The notes: generated by a model from the letters alone, not told the origin. Positions 1 to 7,597 are shown, counted from the first letter of the stretch. The stretch is 16,817 nucleotides of DNA from SVTX01 sp045585895 (GCA_045585895.1 JAZMZI010000022.1:1-16817); one strand, 5' to 3'. Program-made: numbers and translations.

Positions 1-10
1 TTATAATGTC

Positions 11-38
11 GAAATCCGCCGATTTTTCGGCGGATTTC
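11..38 (+). terminator. Strong stem-loop, possible terminator of a gene left of the window
   Basis: Perfect 12-bp arms at 11-22 and 27-38 (gaaatccgccga / tcggcggatttc) enclose a TTTT loop. On the plus strand the stem is followed by ctcattttgtg and then a run of five T at 53-57, a modest U-tract. On the minus strand the following bases are not T-rich, so it reads better as a terminator for a plus-strand gene lying before base 1. It also lies 120 bases beyond the ricT stop and could end that minus-strand transcript less efficiently. Confidence 0.6.
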
Positions 39-66
39 CTCATTTTGTGTGGCTTTTTAGACGCGT

Positions 67-108
67 TTTGGCTCTCTGGCGTACTCCTGTACGCCTACGA
101 GAACCAAA
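67..108. repeat. Extended three-helix hairpin downstream of ricT
   Basis: Three stacked helices are visible: 67-71 with 104-108 (tttgg/ccaaa), 73-76 with 99-102 (tctc/gaga), and 78-84 with 89-95 (ggcgtac/gtacgcc, loop TCCT), interrupted by a mismatch and a small bulge. There is no convincing ORF and no T-run directly after it on either strand. It could be part of a dispersed intergenic repeat or a 3' structure on the ricT transcript. The role is unknown. Confidence 0.5.
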
Positions 109-160
109 CCACGCCTTCTGCATCTAACTGAGCCAGCCCCTATATTAAGAAATCAAACGG

Positions 161-1462
161 TTATTTTTCCGATTTTTCGTCCTCGTCGCTATCGTCTCTC
201 TTCGCTCTGCTGATGACGGTGACGTCCTCTCTCTTATAGAGCGCGGGGGGCGAATCGGGCTTATCCTTAAGCTTTACCTTGATGGTACCCGCCAGTGCGT
301 TTGACTCGGTAACCACTCCCACGCCGTCGCGGGTCTTGACCGTAGAATCCACCGAGGGGGTCTTTGCGCCTTCCTCGCGGTAGGTCTGGTATTCGTACTG
401 GAGGCAACACATAAGTCTGCCGCAGCATCCCGATATCTTGCCCGAATTGAGGGAGAGGTTTTGCTCCTTCGCCATCTTGATCGAGACCTGAACGAAGTCG
501 GAAAGGAAGGAGGCGCAGCAGAGGGGTCTGCCGCAGGCTCCGAGACCGCCCATGATCTTCGCCTCGTCGCGTATGCCGATCTGACGAAGCTCTATTCTCG
601 TTTTGAACACGCCTGCAAGATCCTTTACAAGCTCTCTGAAATCGACTCGGTTAGCCGAGGTGAAATAGAAGAGAAGCTTTGAATTATCAAAAGAATACTG
701 AGCCTCGATAAGCTTCATGTCAAGACCGTGCTTGGCTATCTTTTCGCGGCAGATGTCAATAGCCTCGGCTTCCATTTTCTTGTTGGCGGCATTGCGTTCC
801 GCGTCCTCTTTGGTAGCGATCCTGATCACCTTTCGCAGAGGAAGCACCAAAGTCGTCTCCTTGACCTCCTTCTCGCCGAACGCCACCTCGCCGAATTCGA
901 GCCCCCTTGCGGTATCAACGATAACGTAGGAATTGTTCTTGATCTTAAGCTCGCCCGGATCGAAATAATAGACCTTTCCGCCCGGCTTGAAGCGGACGCC
1001 CGTAACGCGCACGCGAGGGGTATCGTCTGCCACGGGAACTATCTCGTCCTCGATAGCTACTATGACCTCGGGGGTGAGATCGGCTTCGGTCTCGGGCGCG
1101 AAGGCGACGTTTTTCTCGTCTGCGGAGGCGATCTCCTCGGTCTCGGCAACGGTCTGACCTTGATTTTCGTTCTGCTCACGGTCGCGTCTGTCGCCTCTGT
1201 TGCGTCTGCCTCTGTGGCGGTCGCGCTTGTGATTCTTGCCGCCTTCTTTTTGAGGATTCTGCTCGTTCTGCTTGTTGCCCGACGGTTGTCCGTTCTGCTT
1301 GTCTGCCGATTCGATGGCTTTTTTTGCCTCGGTCTCGGACGTTTTGAGACTTTCGCCGTCAACGTCGTTTCTCTTTATATAATAAGGCTTTCTTCTGTGA
1401 TGTTTGTTGTGACGGTTTCCGTCGTTTCCGTTCTTTTGAACGGGTCTTGCTTCCTTGTCCAT
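161..1462 (-). CDS. ricT: PSP1-domain protein RicT (YaaT family) with a long charged N-terminal arm
   Basis: This is a homologue of Bacillus subtilis RicT/YaaT, a member of the RicA-RicF-RicT (Y) complex that carries iron-sulfur clusters and modulates RNase Y dependent mRNA processing. The PSP1 core runs from about residue 150 to 365. It contains the family's clustered cysteines in CGRPLCC (310-316) and CCGRLMCC (346-353), the likely cluster ligands. Residues 1 to about 145 are low-complexity and rich in Lys, Arg, Asn, Gln and Glu, with a basic RHRGRRNRGDRR-type stretch near residues 82-95, and look disordered. The C-terminal tail is acidic and lysine-rich. I chose the ATG at 1462, which has an AAAGG ribosome binding site about 9 bases upstream; a TTG three codons earlier (1471) is possible but lies too close to that site. 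The gene follows holB by 57 bases with no terminator, so the two are probably cotranscribed, an order common in Firmicutes. The family call is firm; a regulatory role here is inferred. Confidence 0.94.
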   Translation of the reverse strand: MDKEARPVQKNGNDGNRHNKHHRRKPYYIKRNDVDGESLKTSETEAKKAIESADKQNGQPSGNKQNEQNPQKEGGKNHKRDRHRGRRNRGDRRDREQNENQGQTVAETEEIASADEKNVAFAPETEADLTPEVIVAIEDEIVPVADDTPRVRVTGVRFKPGGKVYYFDPGELKIKNNSYVIVDTARGLEFGEVAFGEKEVKETTLVLPLRKVIRIATKEDAERNAANKKMEAEAIDICREKIAKHGLDMKLIEAQYSFDNSKLLFYFTSANRVDFRELVKDLAGVFKTRIELRQIGIRDEAKIMGGLGACGRPLCCASFLSDFVQVSIKMAKEQNLSLNSGKISGCCGRLMCCLQYEYQTYREEGAKTPSVDSTVKTRDGVGVVTESNALAGTIKVKLKDKPDSPPALYKREDVTVISRAKRDDSDEDEKSEK

Positions 1463-1519
1463 ATTAACCAACCTTTGAAAAAAATTTTGTGAATATCGTT
1501 TTAGCGTCTCTGCGGAGGA

Positions 1520-2590
1520 TTATAAAAGTCCTGCGCTCTGGAGCATATATATCAGCGTGAGCTTTACGTTTGCGTTAGCGTCGAGGTCGTCACGCGCCTT
1601 TTCCGACGCGTCGTAGAGAGAGAGCAGCTTGGTCGAGGTGAACCTCGTTGACAGCTCTGCCGCATCCTCCGCGTTTTCGAAGAAGCAGAGGGGGGCGTTC
1701 TCGCATTTTTTCAGGAGCACCAGATCGCGGAGAGCGTACTGGAGGTACGAGAGCTTGCGGCTTACGTCCTGTCTCTTTCCGCCGAAAGCGGAGAGCGCGT
1801 TGACGGCGGCTTTTTTGTCCGATCCCGAAAGCAGAGAGACCAGCTTTTTTGCGTCGTTTCTGCACTCAAAGACCTTTTTTCTTGCGGCGGGATCGAGAAG
1901 CTCGAGAGCGTAACCGATAGCGCCCGCCGAGACGAAGATCAGCGTTTTGAAGTCCTCAGGGCTTTGCTCCAAAAGCTCCGCCGCGCGGGGATCGGTCTTT
2001 AAAAGATGGGATTCGACCTGTCCGAGACCGACTCTTGAAGTGCGAAGGGTGGGAGCGCGGGAACGGATCGTTTCAAGCAGCTTTGCCGAGCTTTCGCAGA
2101 GAAGGAAAAAGAGAATATACTCGGGAGGTTCTTCGAGGGAAAGCAGAAGTGCGTTTTGCGCCTGCTCTGTCATAAGATCGGCATCCTCGATGACGTAGAC
2201 CTTGACCGACAGATCGTTGGGTGCGGTAAACATATCGTTTTTCAGGTCTCTGACGGTATCGACTCCGATAGTGGAGCGATCCTCCTCAAGCCCTATCACG
2301 TTGACGTCGGGAGACTTGCCCGACAGTATTTTCTCGCAGGAGGGGCAGATGCCGCAGGGGATAGCGGTCGGGATCTCGCCTCCGAAAAAGCCTTGTGATC
2401 CGTTGGAGCGATTCCTTTTGCACTCGATAGCCGCTGCCACCTGACGTGCGACGGTGTGCTTGCCCGTGCCGCGCGGACCTTCGATGATATACGCGTGAGA
2501 AAGGTGTCCTTCGGCTATATCCTTCTCAAATCTTGCTTTGAGGGCGGCGTTGCCGAGAATATTCTGAAAATATTGGTGCTTTTCCGCCAT
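1520..2590 (-). CDS. holB: DNA polymerase III delta prime subunit (clamp loader)
   Basis: This is the delta prime subunit of the sliding-clamp loader, an AAA+ protein that works with DnaX and HolA to load the beta clamp in the cytoplasm. At 356 residues the length is normal. Visible motifs, in order: a Walker A-like GPRGTGKHT (38-46); four cysteines suited to zinc binding (C57, then CGICPSC with C79, C82, C85); EDAD (135-138) in the Walker B position; the QAQNALLLSLEEPP block (143-156); and SRAPTLR (177-183) where the sensor 1 SRC motif sits, with Ala in place of Cys. The first zinc cysteine is 22 residues before the second, wider than I would expect, suggesting a small loop insertion. The start is well supported by AAGGAGG at 2599-2605, 8 bases before the ATG. 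It is first in a minus-strand pair with ricT, behind the promoter at 2633-2661. DnaX also carries these motifs, but its long C-terminal region is absent here. Confidence 0.93.
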   Translation of the reverse strand: MAEKHQYFQNILGNAALKARFEKDIAEGHLSHAYIIEGPRGTGKHTVARQVAAAIECKRNRSNGSQGFFGGEIPTAIPCGICPSCEKILSGKSPDVNVIGLEEDRSTIGVDTVRDLKNDMFTAPNDLSVKVYVIEDADLMTEQAQNALLLSLEEPPEYILFFLLCESSAKLLETIRSRAPTLRTSRVGLGQVESHLLKTDPRAAELLEQSPEDFKTLIFVSAGAIGYALELLDPAARKKVFECRNDAKKLVSLLSGSDKKAAVNALSAFGGKRQDVSRKLSYLQYALRDLVLLKKCENAPLCFFENAEDAAELSTRFTSTKLLSLYDASEKARDDLDANANVKLTLIYMLQSAGLL

Positions 2591-2632
2591 AGCCGAAACC
2601 TCCTTTCAAAATTACAAACAATAATTCATATT

Positions 2633-2661
2633 ATTGTATCACAAAAAAGCCGCCTTGTCAA
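2633..2661 (-). promoter_or_regulatory. Sigma-A type promoter for holB-ricT
   Basis: On the minus strand, TTGACA (2656-2661) is followed after exactly 17 bases by TACAAT (2633-2638): a perfect -35 box and a 5 of 6 match at -10. Transcription would start near 2626, giving a leader of roughly 35 bases before the holB ATG. No operator-like symmetry overlaps the boxes. Confidence 0.85.
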
Positions 2662-2698
2662 TAACGGAAATTTTAAATTTTGATTTAGCGGGCCGCGA

Positions 2699-2789
2699 TG
2701 CCTCCGGCGGCAAGGACGCGGTGCCTCCGGCGGCGGGGATGCGGTGCCTCCGGCGGCGGGGATGCGGGGGATGCGGTGCCTCCGGCGGC
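2699..2789. repeat. GC-rich tandem repeat, four copies
   Basis: The 13-mer TGCCTCCGGCGGC occurs exactly at 2699-2711, 2722-2734, 2745-2757 and 2777-2789. The spacings are 23, 23 and 32 bases; the last is longer because of a 9-base insertion in the GATGCGGGG linker. Each copy contains the small symmetry GCC-TCC-GGC. It lies just upstream of the holB -35 box. Copy number is likely to vary between strains (inference). Confidence 0.85.
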
Positions 2790-2888
2790 AAGCTTTTTAG
2801 GCAAAAAGCTTGGCAAAAACCTTCAAGAAAAAAGAGGATGAAAACTACGTTTTGCAATAGAAAACGGTGGGGATTTGAGGCGAAGCTC

Positions 2889-2968
2889 ATCTTCTATCGT
2901 GTTTCAAGTGTATTGCAAATTCTTTACAAATAAACGGTTTAAGTAATATTTGCAACACGATAGAAGAT
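2889..2968. repeat. Perfect 15-bp inverted repeat around an AT-rich spacer
   Basis: The arms are ATCTTCTATCGTGTT (2889-2903) and its exact reverse complement (2954-2968), separated by 50 bases. Inside, TTGCAAAT (2913-2920) and ATTTGCAA (2948-2955) form a second inverted pair that overlaps the outer right arm by two bases. The spacer contains TTTACA (2923-2928) with only weak -10 candidates after it. It could be a large RNA hairpin, the inner part of the surrounding repeat element, or a small invertible segment. No invertase gene is in the window. Confidence 0.7.
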
Positions 2969-3048
2969 AAATTTAGATTAAATTCAAACAAATTTATACT
3001 TAACTAAATGGGTTATTTGTTCCCTCTTTCAGGAAGGTTTTGAGGGGC

Positions 3049-3076
3049 TTGGGGAACTTTTGCAAAAGTTCCCCAA
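3049..3076. repeat. Perfect 28-bp palindrome
   Basis: The left half TTGGGGAACTTTTG and right half CAAAAGTTCCCCAA are exact reverse complements with no spacer. The right half continues into AAACG, so the 12-mer GTTCCCCAAACG at 3068-3079 recurs at 9269-9280 and 9317-9328 between glgA and glgP. It therefore appears to belong to a dispersed intergenic repeat. There is no T-run to suggest a terminator. Confidence 0.8.
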
Positions 3077-3188
3077 ACGCGTCCATCCCGCGTCCCCGCT
3101 AACCCCAAATTCATCGAAAAATTGTCTATATAAGCAAATCTTGTCGAAAATGCCACATATTTGGGTGTATATTTAGGTGATTTGTGCA

Positions 3189-3217
3189 TTGACAGAGAGA
3201 GCTAAATGTGATATAAT
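3189..3217 (+). promoter_or_regulatory. Consensus sigma-A promoter for the glycogen cluster
   Basis: TTGACA (3189-3194), a 17-base spacer, then TATAAT (3212-3217): a perfect match to the housekeeping promoter consensus. A second TATAAT-like box sits at 3222-3227. Transcription would begin near 3224, giving a leader of about 65 bases before glgB, which is short for a riboswitch. It is the only strong promoter I see for the plus-strand genes, so the whole cluster may depend on it. Confidence 0.9.
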
Positions 3218-3289
3218 ATATTATAATGTTTATGGAACGCCGTTTTTCCTCGTTTTTGGGTGAATTTCGGATTTTTGAAGGAGGAGAGT

Positions 3290-5203
3290 ATGATAAAAAC
3301 AGTCAAATCAGACAGAGTTTCTCTCTTTTCTTCGGGAAACGATACGAGAGCTTATGAATGGCTCGGGGTTCACGGGGATAACGGCGGATTCGTTTTTCGC
3401 GTCTGGGCGCCCAACGCAGACGAAGTCTTTCTCGTCGGTTCCTTTAATTCTTGGAAAAAAACCGATAAAATGAAGGGCGAGGACGGTATTTTCGAGCTCC
3501 GTCTACCCTCCGACCGAGTGAAGGAGGGCGACCTTTACAAGTATCTTATCGTAAACGGCGAAAAAGAGCTGTACCGTTCCGACCCATATTCCTTCAAAAT
3601 GGACGTGCCCCCCCATTGCGCGTCGGTGGTCGCCGATATCGGCGGTTACCGCTGGCACGACAAGGGCTGGTTGGCTCAAAGGGAAGAGACGGCGGCTGCG
3701 GGAACGTATGCTCAGCCGATCAACGTCTACGAGCTTCACGCGGGCAGCTGGATGCGTCGGAACGGTGAGTTCCTTTCATATTCCGCTCTTGCCGAGGAGC
3801 TGGCACCCTACGTCAAGCAGATGGGTTATACCCACGTTGAGCTGCTTCCCGTAGCCGAGCACCCCTATTACGGCTCTTGGGGTTATCAGACGGGCGGATA
3901 TTTCGCCCCCACGTCAAGGTACGGCGACGCAAAAGAGCTTATGCGCTTCGTGGATATCATGCACCGCGCGGGCGTCGGAGTTATCCTCGATTTTACCCCC
4001 GCCCATTTTCCGAAGGACGAGTTCGGTCTTTACGAGTTCGACGGAACCCACCTTTACGAGAGCGCGGACGAGAATAAAAGAGAGCACAAGACATGGGAGA
4101 CCGCAAGATTCGATCTCTCGCGCGGAGAAGTGGTATCGTTCCTTATTTCAAATGCGCTTTATTGGATAGAAAAATACCATATCGACGGTCTGCGTGCCGA
4201 CGCGGTATCGTCGACGATATATCTTGATTACGACAAAGCCGAGGGCGAGTGGACACCCAACGTGTTTGGAGACAACCGCTGTCTTGAGGCTATCGCCTTT
4301 TGGAAAAAGCTTAACCGCGAGGTAAAAAGGCTTCATCCCTCGGTCATGACCGTTGCGGAGGAGTCAAGCGCCTATAGCGGCGTTACGTCCTTCGAAGGCG
4401 AGGGGTTGGGCTTTGACCTCAAATGGAATATGGGCTGGATGAACGACGTTCTTTCCTACGCCTCGTCCGACTTCAAAAAGCGGCGGGAGGCGCACTGCGG
4501 TCTTACCTTCCCTTTGACCTACGCCTTTGACGAGAATTATATTTTGCCGATCTCACACGACGAGGTCACTCACGGCAAAGGCTCGTTCCTTGACAAAATG
4601 CCGGGCGACTACTGGCAGAAATTTGCGGGTGCCCGCGCCTTTGAGGCTCTGCGAATGACCTATCCCGGAAAGAAGCTTTCGTTTATGGGAAGCGAGATAG
4701 GGCAGTTCAAGGAATGGGATCACGAGAATGAGACCGAGTGGTTCTTGCTGGATTACGAGGCTCACCGTCTCCATCAGAGCTATATTTCCCACCTTAATAA
4801 TTTCTATCTGGCTCATCCAGAGCTTTGGCAGAGGGACGGAGGCTGGGACGGCTTTAAGTGGATAGACCCCGACGATGGCGAAAGAAGCGTTATTTCTTTC
4901 AGGCGCATCGCGGATAACGGCAGTGAGCTTATTACCGTCATAAATCTCACACCCAAGACCTACCCCGATTTCTTCCTCGCCGTTCCATACGAGGGTGAGT
5001 ACGAGGAGGTATTCAATTCCGACGACGCGCGCTTCGGCGGCAGCGGAGTGACGAATACGGGAGCAACTCTTGCGTCAAGACCCAATCCCGAGCCTCTGCG
5101 AGGCAGAGCCGCGGAAGAGATCTTACCCTACGCAGTAAGATTCCGCCTGCCCCCCCTCGGCGCGGCGATCCTCAGACTTAAAAAGAAAAGGTTTGAGGGA
5201 TAG
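3290..5203 (+). CDS. glgB: 1,4-alpha-glucan (glycogen) branching enzyme
   Basis: GlgB cuts alpha-1,4 chains and rejoins them as alpha-1,6 branches in cytoplasmic glycogen. The 637-residue product has an N-terminal CBM48 domain (about residues 20-110, with FVFRVWAPNADEVFLVGSFN), then a GH13 barrel. The four conserved regions are present: DFTPAHFP, GLRADAVSS with nucleophile D304, VAEESS with acid/base E357, and ISHDEVTHGKGS with H423 and D424. MGSEIGQF and a C-terminal beta domain follow. The length matches Bacillus-type GlgB rather than the longer enterobacterial form. I chose the ATG at 3290 because AAGGAGG (3278-3284) lies 5 bases upstream; an in-frame GTG at 3260 would put this site inside the gene. 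It is first in the cluster, behind a perfect promoter. Its codon use is less biased than that of glgC, glgD, glgA and glgP, with more AAA lysine codons. Confidence 0.97.
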   Translation: MIKTVKSDRVSLFSSGNDTRAYEWLGVHGDNGGFVFRVWAPNADEVFLVGSFNSWKKTDKMKGEDGIFELRLPSDRVKEGDLYKYLIVNGEKELYRSDPYSFKMDVPPHCASVVADIGGYRWHDKGWLAQREETAAAGTYAQPINVYELHAGSWMRRNGEFLSYSALAEELAPYVKQMGYTHVELLPVAEHPYYGSWGYQTGGYFAPTSRYGDAKELMRFVDIMHRAGVGVILDFTPAHFPKDEFGLYEFDGTHLYESADENKREHKTWETARFDLSRGEVVSFLISNALYWIEKYHIDGLRADAVSSTIYLDYDKAEGEWTPNVFGDNRCLEAIAFWKKLNREVKRLHPSVMTVAEESSAYSGVTSFEGEGLGFDLKWNMGWMNDVLSYASSDFKKRREAHCGLTFPLTYAFDENYILPISHDEVTHGKGSFLDKMPGDYWQKFAGARAFEALRMTYPGKKLSFMGSEIGQFKEWDHENETEWFLLDYEAHRLHQSYISHLNNFYLAHPELWQRDGGWDGFKWIDPDDGERSVISFRRIADNGSELITVINLTPKTYPDFFLAVPYEGEYEEVFNSDDARFGGSGVTNTGATLASRPNPEPLRGRAAEEILPYAVRFRLPPLGAAILRLKKKRFEG

Positions 5204-5265
5204 AACCGCAAGACACCCAATTCAGCGTTTCAAATAAATTTATCATACAGAGGAGTGATTTTCTT

Positions 5266-6462
5266 ATGTTTAAGAAAAAAGAATGTGTAGCTATGCTGCT
5301 CGCAGGAGGTCAGGGCTCGCGTCTTTACGCGCTGACCACCAAAACCGCAAAACCCGCAGTACCCTTCGGAGGCAAGTACAGGATCATCGACTTCACCCTG
5401 TCGAACTGTATCAACTCCGGCATCGACACCGTCGGTGTGCTTACCCAGTATCAACCCCTCGTGCTCAACGAATACATCGGCAACGGACAGCCTTGGGATC
5501 TCGACCGCATCTGGGGCGGCGTTAAGATCCTTCCCCCCTATCAGGGTCAGAAGGGCGGAGACTGGTACAAGGGCACCGCAAACGCTATCTACCAGAACCT
5601 CGCGTTTATAAACAGATATGACACCGAGTACGTTCTCATCCTCTCGGGCGACCATATCTACAAGATGGACTACGCAAAAATGCTTGAATACCACAAGGAG
5701 AAGGGCGCAGACTGCACTATCGCGGTCATCGACGTTCCGATCGAGGAAGCGAGCCGCTTCGGTATTATGAGCACCAATCCCGACGGCTCTATCTACAAGT
5801 TTACCGAAAAGCCCAAGAACCCCGACAGCACCAACGCGTCTATGGGTATCTACATCTTCACCAAGGATAAGCTCCAGAAGTACCTTGAGGAGGACGAGGC
5901 TACCGAAGGCTCCGCAAACGACTTCGGTAAGAACATAATCCCCAATATGCTGGCGGCAGGCGAGAAGATGTTCGCTTATCCCTTTGAGGGATACTGGAAG
6001 GACGTTGGAACGATCTCGTCTCTCTGGGAAGCGAATATGGATCTTCTCGGAAGTAATCCCGTGCTTGATCTGGGCGACCACAACTTCCGCATCTACTCGA
6101 GAAATCAGTCGGGCGGCCCTCAGTTTATAGGTGAGAGCGCAAAGGTGGTAAACTGCTATATTACCGACGGATGCGAGATATACGGTACGGTCAAGAACAG
6201 TGTTCTCGGCGCGGGCGTTAAGGTCATGCCCGGCGCGTACGTTAAGGACTGCGTGCTTATGGGCGACTGCGTTATCGAATCGGGCGCTACCGTAAACTAC
6301 GCTATTATCGACACCGGCGTTACCGTCGGAGCGGGCGCCGTGATCGGCGAATCGAAAGAGAGTGCCAAGGGAATTGCCGTTCTCGGTGAGGACATAACCG
6401 TTCCCGCAGGCTACACCGTCGCCGCAGGCGAGATAATTTCCGAGATCAAGGAGGGCGAATGA
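5266..6462 (+). CDS. glgC: Glucose-1-phosphate adenylyltransferase, catalytic subunit
   Basis: This enzyme makes ADP-glucose and pyrophosphate from ATP and glucose-1-phosphate, the committed step of bacterial glycogen synthesis. The 398 residues show the nucleotidyltransferase signature GGQGSRL (14-20), PAVPFGGKYRIIDF, the SGDHIYKMDY metal-binding block with D129, and FTEKP with K182, which matches the glucose-1-phosphate binding lysine of the family. The C-terminal third (about 285-398) shows hexapeptide-type repeats of a left-handed beta helix. The ATG at 5266 has AGAGGAG 10 bases upstream. It lies 62 bases after glgB with no terminator and one base before glgD. The catalytic residues are intact, so this should be the active partner of GlgD. 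Lysines are mostly AAG and rare codons few, suggesting strong expression. Confidence 0.97.
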   Translation: MFKKKECVAMLLAGGQGSRLYALTTKTAKPAVPFGGKYRIIDFTLSNCINSGIDTVGVLTQYQPLVLNEYIGNGQPWDLDRIWGGVKILPPYQGQKGGDWYKGTANAIYQNLAFINRYDTEYVLILSGDHIYKMDYAKMLEYHKEKGADCTIAVIDVPIEEASRFGIMSTNPDGSIYKFTEKPKNPDSTNASMGIYIFTKDKLQKYLEEDEATEGSANDFGKNIIPNMLAAGEKMFAYPFEGYWKDVGTISSLWEANMDLLGSNPVLDLGDHNFRIYSRNQSGGPQFIGESAKVVNCYITDGCEIYGTVKNSVLGAGVKVMPGAYVKDCVLMGDCVIESGATVNYAIIDTGVTVGAGAVIGESKESAKGIAVLGEDITVPAGYTVAAGEIISEIKEGE

Positions 6463-6463
6463 T

Positions 6464-7597
6464 ATGACCGCAGTAGGATTGATTTTTTCCAATATTCACG
6501 ACACCAGCATTCCCGAGCTTACCAGAATGAGAACCATCGGTTCGGTTCCCTTCGCGGGCAGATACCGCCTTATCGACTTTGTGCTTTCCAGCATGGTCAA
6601 TTCGGGTATCTCCAAGATCGGTATCGTAACCCACAATAACTATCAGTCGCTTCTCGACCACCTCGGCAACGGTAAGGACTGGGATCTTGCAAGAAGAAGC
6701 GGAGGTATCAAAATACTTCCTCCTTACATCTCTTCCTTCGACAACGCGGCGGCAAATAAGTTCTATACCTCCCGCCTTGAGGCGCTTATGGGAACCGTGA
6801 ACTTCCTCTCCCGTTGCAGAGAAGATTATATCGTAATGTCGGACTGTGACGTTATCTGCAACATCGACCTCGCCGACGTTATCGAAAAGCACGTCGAGAG
6901 CGGCGCGGATATCACCTTCGTTACCAAGAAGGACGAGCTTGTGGGCGTTGGTAAGGACGAGCAGCAGCTCACCCTCCTCAAAGCCGACGCAGAGGGAAGA
7001 GTAGTTGACGTAGCCGTTGGAAAGTACGACGGCGACTATCAGCTTTACGTTAATATAATGGTGATGAAGAGACAGTATCTTCTCAACGTGATCGAGAACG
7101 CTATTTCTCACGGACACCATTCCTTCCTCCACGACGTAATCATGCACAACGTAGGCACTGCAGATTACAGAGTTTACGAATACGATGGATTCTACGCTCA
7201 CATCGGTTCTATGGCGGGATATTTCGAGTGCTCTATGAAGCTTCTTGAAGCAGATGCCCGCGAGAGACTTTTCGGCATAAAGAATCATCCCGTGCTTACC
7301 AAGGTAAGAAACAGTGCGCCCACGAGATACTGCGAGGGCGCAAAGGTCACCAATTCCGTGGTTGCGGAAGGTTGCGTGATCGAGGGCGTGGTTGAGAATT
7401 CCATTATCTTCCGCGGCGTAAAGGTCGGCAAGGGAGCCGTAGTCAAGAATTCGGTTCTTTTCCAGGATACCTACGTTTGCGAGGGAGCGCAGCTTAATTG
7501 CGTTATTACCGATAAGAACGTTATCATCAAGGACGGCAGAACATTGTCGGGACATGAGTCGATGCCTTTCTACATCGGAAAAAATATGAGCGTATAA
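6464..7597 (+). CDS. glgD: Glucose-1-phosphate adenylyltransferase, non-catalytic subunit
   Basis: GlgD is the Firmicutes-specific companion of GlgC. It forms a mixed complex with it and, in studied species, raises its activity while being poorly active or inactive alone. The 377 residues align with GlgC along their length (PFAGRYRLIDFVLSSMVNSG; hexapeptide repeats near the C-terminus). The catalytic signature is lost: the glycine-rich GGQGSRL loop is replaced by SNIHDTSIPELT, and SGDHIYKMD becomes SDCDVICNID. This is the expected GlgD pattern rather than a defect. The start is firm, with AAGGAGGG (6448-6455) 8 bases upstream inside the end of glgC and only one base between the genes, so translation is probably coupled. 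The first hairpin of a six-hairpin array begins at the base after its stop codon. Confidence 0.95.
   Translation: MTAVGLIFSNIHDTSIPELTRMRTIGSVPFAGRYRLIDFVLSSMVNSGISKIGIVTHNNYQSLLDHLGNGKDWDLARRSGGIKILPPYISSFDNAAANKFYTSRLEALMGTVNFLSRCREDYIVMSDCDVICNIDLADVIEKHVESGADITFVTKKDELVGVGKDEQQLTLLKADAEGRVVDVAVGKYDGDYQLYVNIMVMKRQYLLNVIENAISHGHHSFLHDVIMHNVGTADYRVYEYDGFYAHIGSMAGYFECSMKLLEADARERLFGIKNHPVLTKVRNSAPTRYCEGAKVTNSVVAEGCVIEGVVENSIIFRGVKVGKGAVVKNSVLFQDTYVCEGAQLNCVITDKNVIIKDGRTLSGHESMPFYIGKNMSV

Larger units (their letters stand above)
2789..3076. repeat. Possible 288-bp repeat element with imperfect inverted ends
   Basis: The left end has a hairpin (arms CAAGCTTTTT 2789-2798 and AAAAAGCTTG 2803-2812), followed by an arm containing CAAAAACCTTCAAGAAA. 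The right end, read on the opposite strand, has a 28-bp palindrome (3049-3076) followed by the related arm TCAAAACCTTCCTGAAA (around 3026-3042). Both ends thus show a hairpin plus a CAAAACCTTC-type arm facing inwards. The centre of the block (about 2932) nearly coincides with that of an inner 15-bp inverted repeat (2889-2968). No transposase is present and I could not identify a target-site duplication. It may be a MITE-like element or two separate copies of a hairpin repeat in opposite orientation. Confidence 0.45.
2591..3289. other. Long intergenic region between holB and glgB
   Basis: About 700 bases separate the two divergent transcription units. I see no credible gene: short open frames cross the tandem repeat and look like artefacts. 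The stretch holds, in order, the holB promoter, a GC-rich tandem repeat (2699-2789), a nested inverted-repeat block (2789-3076), and the glgB promoter and leader (3189-3289). The sequence from 2930 to 3010 is markedly AT-rich compared with the genes on either side. Confidence 0.8.

Noticed and set aside
728..1492. Plus-strand open frame that looks like a hydrophobic membrane protein
   Set aside because: It is the complement of the Arg/Lys/Glu-rich arm of ricT, which always gives Leu/Val/Ala-rich antisense translation. The sense frame has conserved PSP1 and cysteine motifs.
2634..2933. Short open frames across the tandem repeat on both strands
   Set aside because: They translate the GC-rich repeat and inverted repeat and lack ribosome binding sites and plausible composition.
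3224..3289. Riboswitch in the glgB leader
   Set aside because: The predicted leader is only about 65 bases and shows no recognised riboswitch core or terminator/antiterminator pair.
3260..3289. Upstream GTG start adding 10 residues to GlgB
   Set aside because: The strong AAGGAGG site lies inside that extension and is correctly spaced for the ATG at 3290.
5230..6492. 420-codon minus-strand open frame opposite glgC
   Set aside because: It mirrors glgC codons, is Val/Leu/Ala/His-rich without any family motif, and has no ribosome binding site. It results from the codon bias of the sense gene.
6446..7555. 369-codon minus-strand open frame opposite glgD
   Set aside because: Same codon-bias effect; no recognisable domain and it lies wholly over a well-supported gene.
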